41,105 nt of DNA from Candidatus Poribacteria bacterium (GTDB lineage Bacteria > Poribacteria > WGA-4E > WGA-3G): positions 1 to 41,105 of the forward strand of contig PYJA01000066.1 in NCBI GenBank assembly GCA_003635185.1, read 5' to 3'. A program made the translations under genes and the position numbers. Positions 8,553 to 16,078 of the stretch are shown piece after piece (positions within the stretch are counted from its first letter, which is position 1; every line of letters starts with the position of its first letter). The notes beneath the pieces were generated by a model. That model saw nothing but the letters and a program-made list of their open reading frames with translations. It ran no database searches and was not told the origin of the DNA.

Positions 8553-8580
8553 TTGACAAATAATGTAAATATGGTATGAT
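8553..8580 (+). promoter_or_regulatory. Strong sigma70 promoter (P1) for the secreted protein gene
   Basis: Perfect TTGACA (8553-8558), 16-base spacer, TATGAT (8575-8580). It gives a leader of about 50 bases before ATG 8637. A second TTGACA-N16-TATAAT set lies at 8592-8619 but would start inside the ribosome site. Confidence 0.7.
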
Positions 8581-8589
8581 TAATATAAT

Positions 8590-8608
8590 TTTTGACAGAT
8601 AGTCAAAA
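8590..8608. promoter_or_regulatory. Perfect inverted repeat, candidate operator
   Basis: TTTTGAC (8590-8596) and GTCAAAA (8602-8608) are perfect 7-bp arms around a 5-base centre. It is placed just downstream of P1 and overlaps the -35 of P2, a classic repressor-site position. The binding protein is unknown. Confidence 0.5.
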
Positions 8609-8636
8609 GAAATTATAATTTTTAAAGGAGCAAAAA

Positions 8637-9467
8637 ATGAAACGATTTCATCTGTTTCTATTGGCATTTATACTAAGTTTAGGCTTAGTCTTCAGTGGAA
8701 CGAACGTGGCGCTCGCAATAGGCGAGGCAAATATTAAAGGTGGTCCGTTAAAAGAAGCTGAATTCTTTCAAAAACCACCCGGCACAGTTGACGAAGACCA
8801 TTCAGGTTTTGACACATGGATCAGTAAATGGTATGGTCCCGACGGAAATTACACGGACACTGGCGGTCCGGGAAATGTTATACGGAGAGATCTCATTGGT
8901 GAAGGTACTGATGACAAACTGACACAGGTTACGCTTTCTACGCTTGCTGGCTTGCAAAAGACAGAAAAGATGGATGAAATTGGATGGGAGAATGCACACG
9001 GCGGCCCGCGGGAATGGACTGTCTTTGAATTAGATCCCAATAATCCATCTAACATGAATCGTGGCGGTCCCACTGATAATATTGACATATACGGTATTCT
9101 CGTGATTGATGCGCCTAAAGCAATGACATCTATAATGTCACCAGCACACGATAACAACGCACAGATATGGATTAACGGTGAGAAATGGTATTATCACCCG
9201 GATTGGACCGGCGGCGCGAAAAAGATCGATTACAACGTTGAAATCAAGTTCCAGAAAGGAGCAAACGTGCTACTTTACCGGGTCTCTGAAGGCGGGGGTG
9301 ATGCTTACATGAACCTCCATTTCGACGATGCAACACACGACGCTGTCAAAATCTACCCTGATAAAGCGACTAACAAAACGGAATTCTTCCAAGAAGTTGC
9401 TGGGGTTCTTCCCGTTGAACCTGAAGGAAAGCTAACTACTATCTGGGCAGATATAAAACGGAAATAG
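8637..9467 (+). CDS. Secreted beta-sandwich-like protein, function unknown
   Basis: This 276-residue protein has a clear Sec signal peptide (MKRFHLFLLAFILSLGLVFS..., cleavage likely near NVALA). The body is rich in Gly, Trp, Asp and Asn and lacks membrane helices. A segment around 165-230 (NNAQIWINGEKWYY, FQKGANVLLYRVSEGGGDAYMN) looks like the jelly-roll sandwiches in secreted Poribacterial proteins that resemble carbohydrate-binding or PA14-type modules. No catalytic motif can be assigned. It has its own strong promoter and the ribosome site AAAGGAG, so high expression is plausible. It probably stands alone: the next gene begins over 200 bases later. Confidence 0.75.
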   Translation: MKRFHLFLLAFILSLGLVFSGTNVALAIGEANIKGGPLKEAEFFQKPPGTVDEDHSGFDTWISKWYGPDGNYTDTGGPGNVIRRDLIGEGTDDKLTQVTLSTLAGLQKTEKMDEIGWENAHGGPREWTVFELDPNNPSNMNRGGPTDNIDIYGILVIDAPKAMTSIMSPAHDNNAQIWINGEKWYYHPDWTGGAKKIDYNVEIKFQKGANVLLYRVSEGGGDAYMNLHFDDATHDAVKIYPDKATNKTEFFQEVAGVLPVEPEGKLTTIWADIKRK

Positions 9468-9512
9468 AACGGAATTCAACTACAGAATATCGTTTTAATA
9501 CATTTATTCATT

Positions 9513-9546
9513 GGCGAATGGGACTAAGTAATTATGTCTGTTCGCC
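9513..9546 (+). terminator. Hairpin after the secreted protein gene
   Basis: GGCGAA (9513-9518) pairs with TTCGCC (9541-9546), extended by GAC/GTC inside a loop, followed by a T-rich ATATTTTCTT. It is a weak terminator candidate in the 228-base gap before the TPR gene; otherwise nothing was seen there. Confidence 0.35.
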
Positions 9547-9695
9547 ATATTTTCTTCTGATATTCTTCCATTTTGTGGCAGATCCTTGTAAGAGCGACTT
9601 GTCGGATGCCGTATTCCAAAAACCGAAAACTAAATTTCCTTGGGTATGTCTTACAATTCCTTGCAAATCATCATATTATCCATTATAATAAAAAT

Positions 9696-10319
9696 ATGTG
9701 GAATAAGATTTTTTATTGCTCACTTGTTATCTGTACTATCTTTTTTCTTGTCGGGTGGTTGGGAAACTGGACTCGCTCAATGAAAACCGGTACCGAAGCA
9801 TATTGGAATCAGAATTATGATGCTGCCGTTGCAGCTTTTCAACAAGCAACGTTCGACAAACCTGATAATCCGATTGCACTTCACAACCTCGGTACCGCTC
9901 TCTACAAAAAAGGCAGATATAAAGATGCAGCTACAGCTTTTCAAAGATCACTTTTGAAAGAAAATGTGCCTAACGAAGCTGCTGTCTATTACAACTTAGG
10001 CAATGTGCAATTTCAGTTGCGTGACCTTCCTGCTGCAATTGAATCTTATAAGTCCTCCCTCCGCTTAGACCCACATGATGCCGATGCGAAACATAATCTT
10101 GCATTAGCACTTCAACTGCTGAAAGAACAGGAAAATGTTACACAGCGGCAGCTCAATACCAATACACAAAAGGATTCACCGAAAAATGAGCCAAGCAACA
10201 TTCCTAAAGCAGAGGCACTTCAACTTCTTGAACGTCTAAGCAAAAATGAAAATAAGCGTAGGGAACAGATACTCAAACAACAACTCAATAGCGGATATCG
10301 CCGTGACAAAGATTGGTAA
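9696..10319 (+). CDS. BatC-like TPR protein
   Basis: The frame is open from 9573, but the product most likely starts at ATG 9696 (MWNKIFYCSLVIC), which begins a membrane anchor; no clear ribosome site is visible. The 207-residue protein then has about three tetratricopeptide repeats (AYWNQNYDAAVAAFQQA, ALYKKGRYKDAATAFQRS, VQFQLRDLPAAIESYKSS). The basic tail ends NKRREQILKQQL...RDKDW. That tail, with its final Asp-Trp, is typical of TPR proteins from bat (Bacteroides aerotolerance-like) operons. The next gene is BatD-like, supporting the assignment. BatA/BatB (VWA proteins) are not present in the window. Confidence 0.8.
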   Translation: MWNKIFYCSLVICTIFFLVGWLGNWTRSMKTGTEAYWNQNYDAAVAAFQQATFDKPDNPIALHNLGTALYKKGRYKDAATAFQRSLLKENVPNEAAVYYNLGNVQFQLRDLPAAIESYKSSLRLDPHDADAKHNLALALQLLKEQENVTQRQLNTNTQKDSPKNEPSNIPKAEALQLLERLSKNENKRREQILKQQLNSGYRRDKDW

Positions 10320-10335
10320 TTTTCAACCCCCCTTA

Positions 10336-11952
10336 ATGCAATCATATTTAAGCGTTACAACCTTCAGTATCTTACTAATGCTTTTCACGACAGCCGCGCA
10401 AAGCCAAGATGTTAAAGTCGCAGCAGTGGTTACACCGCGCCATATCCAATTAAACGAGAAAGCTACTCTGGAACTTACGATTTCGGGAAGGACACAAATG
10501 AAACATATCAGTTCTCCGACTTTCAATTTTTTGCCCAATTTCCTCGTTGTTCCACTGCATTCTGAAACAACGCCACGATTAATAGATGACAAAATTGCTG
10601 TTACTATGGCATGGGTTTATGAACTTATACCGCAGAAGATAGGTGAGATCGCCCTCTCGGATGTCCAATTCTCTTATCAAGGTGTTCCTTATTTTGCGAA
10701 TCCCGGTAAGATAATTGTTGGGGCAGTTGACACTTATGTGAACAACACGACAGGCGGTATCCATAAAGTAACGGTTGAAGTAAGTAATCCAAAACCGTAT
10801 CTTAATGAAGCGATCGTATATCGGTTTCGCTACCTTTATACAACTGTACTGCCAACTTTGGAACCCTTAACACCTTCACTTCCAAAATTTCCTGGCTTTT
10901 TAGTAGAAGAACTTCCTGATGAGAAAGGTGCTACTGTGCGTGTACAAGGGACAACATTCAAAGTGCAAGAATATGTCCGCCGCTTATATCCACAAAAAAC
11001 TGGACAAATTCTCATTCAACCCGCTCAGTTAAAACTTCCCATAAAAGGCAATCCAAAGACGTTAAAAACAAAATCTGTCCCACTCAATGTTCAACCACTT
11101 CCTGAAGTTGGAAAACCCACAAACTTCACAGGAGCTGTTGGTGAATATAATATCACCGCACAAGTTGATCGCAAAAAACTCGAAGTGAGAAAAGCTCTCA
11201 CTCTATCATTGCAAATCACTGGAAGTGGGAATATCAAAACGGTAACCCCACCGCGAATCCCCGCCAATAGTGGATTTAGAATTGACCATCAAAATTTTGT
11301 AAATACAACTAACGATAATACACGCGTCTATACTTACGTACTTACACCATTAAATGTAGGTATTTTACAGATACCTATAATTGAATATGCCTTTTTCAAT
11401 CCGAACAAACACACATATCAGACAACCAAAACGACTTCAATTCCTATTACCGTCCTGCCTGACCCAAACGATGTGATAGGCAGTGAATCTGATTTCTCAT
11501 CGTGGATATTGTGGTTACTTCTACTGATACCAATCATTGCTGGGGTTGGTATTAGTGGATATCTATTGTATCGTGCAAAATCAAAGCTTCATAGTGGATC
11601 GACTATGCCTGACACGCCGATGACTCCCGCAGCGCAAGCATTTTCAGCGCTCAATGCAATCAATTCTGACGCACCGGATACCGAATCAACCTCTTTCGGT
11701 GAAGCATTAACTCGAAACCTACATCAATATCTATGTGAGCGACAAGGTATTCCATATAGGCAATTGAATACAGCAGAAGTCCAAGAAATTTGCACACACA
11801 TGGGAGTCTCAGATACTATTCTCAAGGAATTGATAGATATTCTCACAAAATGTGAGTATCATCGGTTTGCCCCTGTACCGCTTTCGGCAGACGAACGGAA
11901 AGTATTGATCTCCCGTGCTGAAGCTATAATTCATCACATTGAAGAAACCTAA
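10336..11952 (+). CDS. BatD-like protein (oxygen tolerance family)
   Basis: This 538-residue protein of the BatD family has a signal peptide (MQSYLSVTTFSILLMLFTTAAQS) and several beta-rich periplasmic domains. These include the opening VAAVVTPRHIQLNEKATLELTISG and a GSGNIKTVTPP segment. A membrane helix lies near residues 400-425 (WILWLLLLIPIIAGVGISGY), followed by a cytoplasmic helical tail. An upstream extension to 10246 overlaps the TPR gene and lacks a signal sequence at its front, so ATG 10336 is preferred, 17 bases after the TPR stop. The biochemical role of BatD is not established. In characterised bacteria, bat genes go with MoxR ATPases and envelope stress or aerotolerance; none of those partners except the TPR protein is here. 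Confidence 0.85.
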   Translation: MQSYLSVTTFSILLMLFTTAAQSQDVKVAAVVTPRHIQLNEKATLELTISGRTQMKHISSPTFNFLPNFLVVPLHSETTPRLIDDKIAVTMAWVYELIPQKIGEIALSDVQFSYQGVPYFANPGKIIVGAVDTYVNNTTGGIHKVTVEVSNPKPYLNEAIVYRFRYLYTTVLPTLEPLTPSLPKFPGFLVEELPDEKGATVRVQGTTFKVQEYVRRLYPQKTGQILIQPAQLKLPIKGNPKTLKTKSVPLNVQPLPEVGKPTNFTGAVGEYNITAQVDRKKLEVRKALTLSLQITGSGNIKTVTPPRIPANSGFRIDHQNFVNTTNDNTRVYTYVLTPLNVGILQIPIIEYAFFNPNKHTYQTTKTTSIPITVLPDPNDVIGSESDFSSWILWLLLLIPIIAGVGISGYLLYRAKSKLHSGSTMPDTPMTPAAQAFSALNAINSDAPDTESTSFGEALTRNLHQYLCERQGIPYRQLNTAEVQEICTHMGVSDTILKELIDILTKCEYHRFAPVPLSADERKVLISRAEAIIHHIEET

Positions 11953-11962
11953 ACCTGTGTAA

Positions 11963-11982
11963 ACGTTGAATGCTATCAACGT
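11963..11982 (+). terminator. Small hairpin after batD
   Basis: ACGTTGA (11963-11969) and TCAACGT (11976-11982) are perfect arms with a 6-base loop, followed by ATTTAGTGTT. A weak terminator candidate. Confidence 0.35.
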
Positions 11983-12045
11983 ATTTAGTGTTGGTTTAGT
12001 ACTGCGTAAGCACACTACTCCTTCATAAAATAAGGAATATCATAA

Positions 12046-12558
12046 ATGGAAATATTTTGGTTATTAATTAGATGGATACATGTTATGGCCGCCGTTGTTT
12101 GGATTGGTGGTAATCTTATTTTAGCAATGGTAATTGTACCCTATTTCAGACAAAACTTACCGCCTGTTCAACGCATCCAACTCCTGACACAAATAGGCAA
12201 GCGATTTGAACCGATTGTGTGGGGTTGTGTCGGGATACTCTTTTTCACAGGCATTGCCAATATCTTTGATGCAATAGACTTAGGTTCACCTTCTGGTTCT
12301 GAGGGTATCAATACCTTCATGCGAACGTTACTTATTAAACTGATACTATTTATCGCGCTGCTTATTCTCACCGCGCTCCACAGTTTTGTCTTCGGTCCAA
12401 GGTTATCGGCGGCAATTGAAGGATTAGACACAGAAACAGAAGAACTTCCCCCTCAAGTCAAACCACTTCGCAAGCGGATGTCTATTGTATCCAGTCTCAT
12501 GGGGGTAGTTTCATTGCTAATTCTGCTTGCAGCTGTCGCTCTCCGCATGGGGATATGA
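12046..12558 (+). CDS. CopD-like four-helix membrane protein
   Basis: This 170-residue integral membrane protein has four hydrophobic helices: residues 3-28, 58-75, 92-112 and 145-168. The first, with RWIHVMAAVVWIGGNL, has the conserved His and Trp-x-Gly-Gly of the CopD/DUF2269-type family. Those residues are linked to copper transport or haem-type electron transfer in other members. The actual role is uncertain. Start ATG 12046 follows AAGGAATATCATAA. It is on the same strand as batC/batD with a 93-base gap containing a hairpin, so independent expression is possible. It is convergent with the decarboxylase gene. Confidence 0.75.
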   Translation: MEIFWLLIRWIHVMAAVVWIGGNLILAMVIVPYFRQNLPPVQRIQLLTQIGKRFEPIVWGCVGILFFTGIANIFDAIDLGSPSGSEGINTFMRTLLIKLILFIALLILTALHSFVFGPRLSAAIEGLDTETEELPPQVKPLRKRMSIVSSLMGVVSLLILLAAVALRMGI

Positions 12559-12644
12559 ACTTACACCCGCTGTAGGGCAGGATTCCAAAAACTAAATAAC
12601 CCTGAATACAAGCACAGAAGTTACTTCTTACATTATTTTTAGAC

Positions 12645-14285
12645 TCAAACTTTCTTAGACACCTGTTCTGCTAACCGAGAAAGTGCTGGCGATGTGTCTA
12701 ATTTGTCAAGTTCTGCTTCAATCAGGATAAAATGTTGCGTATCGGCAAGCGCAGCTTTCATAGCGGTGTCAAATTCGCCCTCGGTACGGACAGCAAACGC
12801 GCGACCTGCGCCCAAGAGTTCTGGCACACAGGTATAGTCCCAATTTTCTATCTCGTTAAAAGGTCCTTCAACGAGAGGACGCATGGTACCGTAACCTTGA
12901 TTGTTTAAAACAAGGATAATTGGGTTTAGTCCGTAACGAATAGTTGTTGAGAGTTCAGTGCCTGTCATTTGGAAGGCACCATCTCCGACAATAACAAGTG
13001 GTCTGGAACCAGGTTTGCCCAGCTGCGCGCCAACAGCAGCGGGAATTGCAAACCCCATTGAGGTATAGTATGCCTGAGAAATAAATTCCGTGTGTTCCGG
13101 AAGACGTAAATCCGCAGCCCCCCAAAGACAGTCACCCACATCCGGAATAACCGTCAGTTCATCATGCAGAAATAGATTGAGATGTTGAAATAAGCGTTTT
13201 ACTGTTAGAGTTTGTTCGGGTACCATTACAAAGGGTTCTGACACTTCCAATACCCATTCCAAGTTCGCTTCGGGGCGTTTGGCGAGTTGTGGAGCACACA
13301 AACCATCCAGAAAATCCTCAAACGTAACATCTTCATACATGGAGTAACAGACAGTGATTTTATCTGATGTAGCATAGACACTGCGGCTTCGCGCAAGGTT
13401 TGCCGTGTAAATACCAAGGTTGACATCGGTCATAAATGCGCCGAGAATAATAAGACAATCAGAAGTTTCAACAAGCGTTGTGATCTCTGTTCTGCCCATT
13501 GCGCCACCATAAATACCCAAATAGAGTGGATGTGCCTCTGGCATAACCGATTTTCCCAGCAACGTTGTTACCACTGGAATCTGCTTTTCTTCTGCAAGCC
13601 GTAGTAATTTGTCCCTAAATCCGAATCTATGCAGTTCAACCCCCGCTAAAATGACTGGATTTTCGGATTGATTTATGAACGCAATCGCATTAGATAAAGC
13701 AGCATCTAACGTTTCGGGGTCACTGTGAAGTCCACCCGTGGAGGGGCGTTGGTGCACTGATCCTTCTATGCCCACCATATCACGTGGCAGTTCAATGTAG
13801 CCCGGACGCTTATGCCAATAGACTGCATCCAACACTCTATCTATCTCGTTAAAGGCGGTAAAAGGTTCGTCAAGTAGTGCTGATGCAACGGTAATCTCTT
13901 CATAGATACGTTGTTGTGTATAAAAATTTTTGCCTGTATGGTGCAAGAGGGCACCCTCAGTGCGCTCTTTTATTCCTGGGCCACCGCTAATGATAACAAG
14001 TGGTGATTTTTCAGCGTAGGCAGCAGTGACAGCGTTAATCATAGATAAACCACCGACACCGTACGTCACACATGCAGCCCCCATGCCGTTTGTTCGGGCA
14101 TAAGCATCTGCAGCAAATCCCGCTGTTTCTTCTCGCGTTGTACCGATATGTTGAATAGGACTCTGTTCAATCATATCAAAGAACTGTACGACATAATCAC
14201 CAGGTATACCGAAAATATGATTGATTTCGTAACTCTTTAGTTTTTTCAGAAGGTAGTCACCGATTGTTGGGTGTTTATTTGGCAT
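12645..14285 (-). CDS. Thiamin-diphosphate 2-keto acid decarboxylase (pyruvate/indolepyruvate type)
   Basis: This 546-residue ThDP enzyme has the three-domain PDC/IPDC layout. Residues matching known PDC catalysts are all present: Asp30 (IPGD), Glu52 (REETAGF), adjacent His115-His116 (LLHHTGK) and Glu444 (TGTELS). The ThDP/Mg motif runs GDG (434-436) to NN (461-462). The paired His and the Glu argue for a non-oxidative decarboxylase making an aldehyde from pyruvate, phenylpyruvate, indolepyruvate or a branched keto acid, rather than acetolactate synthase. Start ATG 14285 follows AAGGATATTTTC; the frame to 14333 lacks support. It stands alone, convergent with the CopD-like gene. Confidence 0.92.
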   Translation of the reverse strand: MPNKHPTIGDYLLKKLKSYEINHIFGIPGDYVVQFFDMIEQSPIQHIGTTREETAGFAADAYARTNGMGAACVTYGVGGLSMINAVTAAYAEKSPLVIISGGPGIKERTEGALLHHTGKNFYTQQRIYEEITVASALLDEPFTAFNEIDRVLDAVYWHKRPGYIELPRDMVGIEGSVHQRPSTGGLHSDPETLDAALSNAIAFINQSENPVILAGVELHRFGFRDKLLRLAEEKQIPVVTTLLGKSVMPEAHPLYLGIYGGAMGRTEITTLVETSDCLIILGAFMTDVNLGIYTANLARSRSVYATSDKITVCYSMYEDVTFEDFLDGLCAPQLAKRPEANLEWVLEVSEPFVMVPEQTLTVKRLFQHLNLFLHDELTVIPDVGDCLWGAADLRLPEHTEFISQAYYTSMGFAIPAAVGAQLGKPGSRPLVIVGDGAFQMTGTELSTTIRYGLNPIILVLNNQGYGTMRPLVEGPFNEIENWDYTCVPELLGAGRAFAVRTEGEFDTAMKAALADTQHFILIEAELDKLDTSPALSRLAEQVSKKV

Positions 14286-14353
14286 GAAAATATCCTTAAC
14301 TACGCGTGGCCACAGATTTAGAGTGAATTCCAAAATTATGTTTACACTTCTTT

Positions 14354-14420
14354 TGTAGGAGTGATCTCCGAATCACGACTTAACCTATTAGCTATCGGGA
14401 ATCGGAGTTCCCTCCTACAG
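14354..14420. repeat. Interspersed hairpin repeat, copy A
   Basis: TGTAGGAG at the left and CTCCTACA at the right bracket a core with ATCTCCGAATCACGA and GGGAATCGGAGTT. The same layout recurs at 32903-32960, so this is a dispersed palindromic repeat family. Confidence 0.75.
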
Positions 14421-14439
14421 CTCAACAATGTAAAGTTAA

Positions 14440-14571
14440 CAGGACTTACGCATTCCCCTTGATAAGGGGGGTTAGGGGGGTTAAAAAGGCGTTATTTTAA
14501 TGATATTTCAGTAATTAACCCCCTAAATCCCCCTTATCAGTGGGACTTTAAGAGAAAATGCGTAAGTCCTG
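14440..14571. mobile_element. 132-bp MITE with 15-bp terminal inverted repeats
   Basis: The left end CAGGACTTACGCATT (14440-14454) is a perfect inverted match to AATGCGTAAGTCCTG (14557-14571). GTTAA flanks both sides directly (14435-14439 and 14572-14576), a likely 5-bp target duplication. Inside, a G-run arm (GATAAGGGGGGTTAGG) and a C-run arm (CCCCTAAATCCCCCTTATC) form a second imperfect inverted repeat. It has no coding capacity. A related end is seen at 31031-31042, and a second element with the same ends at 33512-33644. Confidence 0.85.
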
Positions 14572-14666
14572 GTTAATTGTAAAATTCACTATAAAAAATG
14601 GTATTGACCACCTATTTAATATAGTCCCTTCATTTGTTAGGCAATATCGTCCTACTAATCAAGTTG

Positions 14667-15419
14667 TTATTCGTTGATGTAATCTGAACGTAACTCAAAG
14701 GTATGCTGTGTCCAGCTGCCTGTGCGCACATCGAGCTCAGCTTCAATTGCCTGAATATCTTCCAATTCTCCATAAGCAGTGGAATCTTCGGAATTAGCAA
14801 ACTCAAACTCAACCAATCGGTGAGGTGATTCACCATAGTAGTTGTCGTAAGAAGCTATTGTTTTCAACTGTGGCGGCCCGACTGTTATAGAAGAAACGGA
14901 ATCAACCCACTCCAGATATGCTTGTTTGCCACCAAGAGGATAGTCAATCAACAAAACGCCTTTAACCGGCCAGTTCCCTCCTTCGCCTTTTGAGTAATCG
15001 GAACGTTGGATAAATGTGTACAAGCGGACATCGCTTGCATGGTTTGGGATGTCACTCATAATCTTGGCTATCTCAGGTCGATTCAGATACGTTGCCATAT
15101 CAAGAAAACTATCAAATTCAAACTCAACAAGTCGATTCGGCTTCATAGTTGGGTCTTGATTGTCGTAAGAACGTATTTGGCGGACCTCTTCAAAGGCTTG
15201 CAGCGTTGGAGCAACGGATTTAATCCATTCAATGTAGGCTTCCTTTCCACCTTCCGGGTAGTTAATTAGCAAAACAACCTTCATAGGAATCGCTTCCACC
15301 CTGCTATCTTTCGATGGCATAGAATCCATGACTACGTCTTGTACTCTTTGACACCCTGTCATCCCAATCAGCAGAATGACAGAAATTATTAAAAACAAAC
15401 TACCTAATTTTGATGTCAC
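14667..15419 (-). CDS. Lipoprotein with two tandem copies of a ferredoxin-like domain
   Basis: Start is GTG 15419, with GAGGAGAGAAATA just before it. The 250-residue product has a lipoprotein signal (LLIGMTGC, lipid Cys at residue 23). Two homologous domains of about 95 residues follow. One runs from VVLLINYPEGGKEAYIEWIK to TFIQRSDY, the other from GVLLIDYPLGGKQAYLEWVD to TFELRSDY. Each has RLVEFEF in its middle, the look of dimeric alpha/beta-barrel (EthD/ABM-like) proteins, here fused as an intramolecular pair. Ligand and role are unknown. It is flanked by MITEs and stands alone. Confidence 0.8.
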   Translation of the reverse strand: MTSKLGSLFLIISVILLIGMTGCQRVQDVVMDSMPSKDSRVEAIPMKVVLLINYPEGGKEAYIEWIKSVAPTLQAFEEVRQIRSYDNQDPTMKPNRLVEFEFDSFLDMATYLNRPEIAKIMSDIPNHASDVRLYTFIQRSDYSKGEGGNWPVKGVLLIDYPLGGKQAYLEWVDSVSSITVGPPQLKTIASYDNYYGESPHRLVEFEFANSEDSTAYGELEDIQAIEAELDVRTGSWTQHTFELRSDYINE

Positions 15420-15578
15420 TATTTCTCTCCTCTTTGGTAATAAAAAATTTGGTGATTTTTAAACAGTGTTCTTTGTAAATGACAATGGAATACTTATTGC
15501 CAACTATTTTATTCAATATGGATATTAAAATCAAGTTTTAAATTGAAAATTTGAATGATTTTGATGAATAGAAAATAC

Positions 15579-15767
15579 TCAGAGGCATTCAATGTCGATA
15601 TTTGCTCCTAATAGTGTTAGTGCTTCTTTAGGTTTTGCTGCAAAATAGCGTCCTGCATAAGCTATTTCTGTGTTTCTGGAAGTGCGTAACAGACTAATGG
15701 TTGCATTCCGTAACGCACACATCACTTGCGGTCCGTTGCCACCCTGGTAGGCGCGTTTACATGAAGT
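15579..15767 (-). pseudogene. C-terminal relic of an ISAs1-family transposase
   Basis: A minus-strand frame open from 15767 to a stop at 15579-15581 encodes about 62 residues ending the way ISAs1/H-repeat transposases do: GGNGPQVMCALRNATISLLR, then RNTEIAYAGRYFAAKPKEAL and TLLG. Family members have GNGPR-x-M-x-x-LRN-x-A-I-x-LLR followed by a run of Arg/Ala and a conserved ALxLLG. Everything upstream (DDE core) is missing and a stop precedes the fragment, so only a relic is left. The family call is by motif memory. Confidence 0.68.
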
Positions 15768-15789
15768 TTAAATAAATATTTCGGTAAGG

Positions 15790-15916
15790 GGCGAGGTTAG
15801 GAAGAAATCAACGGTATGAATGCCATTGGGCGAATACGCGTATGGTATTCGCCATGATTCTCCGCCTCGCCAGCAGCAGGTGTACATCTCTGCTGGCGAG
15901 GTTTCCTAACCTCGCC
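15790..15916. repeat. Cluster of nested palindromes
   Basis: GGCGAGGTTAGG (15790-15801) is perfectly inverted at 15905-15916. Inside are GGCGAATAC (15829-15837) / GTATTCGCC (15845-15853) and CCTCGCCAGCAG (15865-15876) / CTGCTGGCGAGG (15890-15901). It is non-coding and foldable into a three-stem structure. With the ISAs1 relic it accounts for most of the 15420-16078 gap; 15420-15578 shows nothing. Confidence 0.8.
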
Positions 15917-16011
15917 AAAGGACCCAATTTTTTTATTTTCATCAAAACGCGCCTACTTTGGGTAATAAATTGGGCGGACAAAGCCTCCGACATCTGAGAG
16001 TTTTATTCTTC

Positions 16012-16040
16012 TTGCGCGAAATTACACGTTGTGGTATCAT
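16012..16040 (+). promoter_or_regulatory. Candidate sigma70 promoter for the AAA+ regulator
   Basis: TTGCGC (16012-16017), 17-base spacer, TATCAT (16035-16040), 38 bases before ATG 16079. Moderate match. Confidence 0.4.
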
Positions 16041-16078
16041 CTTTGTGGTTAGATTCCGCTATTTTGGAAGGAGGAATT

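Noticed and set aside
8592..8619. Second perfect-looking promoter (TTGACA-N16-TATAAT) before the secreted protein gene
   Set aside because: Its start point would fall in the ribosome site, so it is kept only as a note beside P1.
10246..10335. Longer BatD start overlapping the TPR gene
   Set aside because: It would push the signal peptide 30 residues inside the protein; ATG 10336 begins the signal directly.
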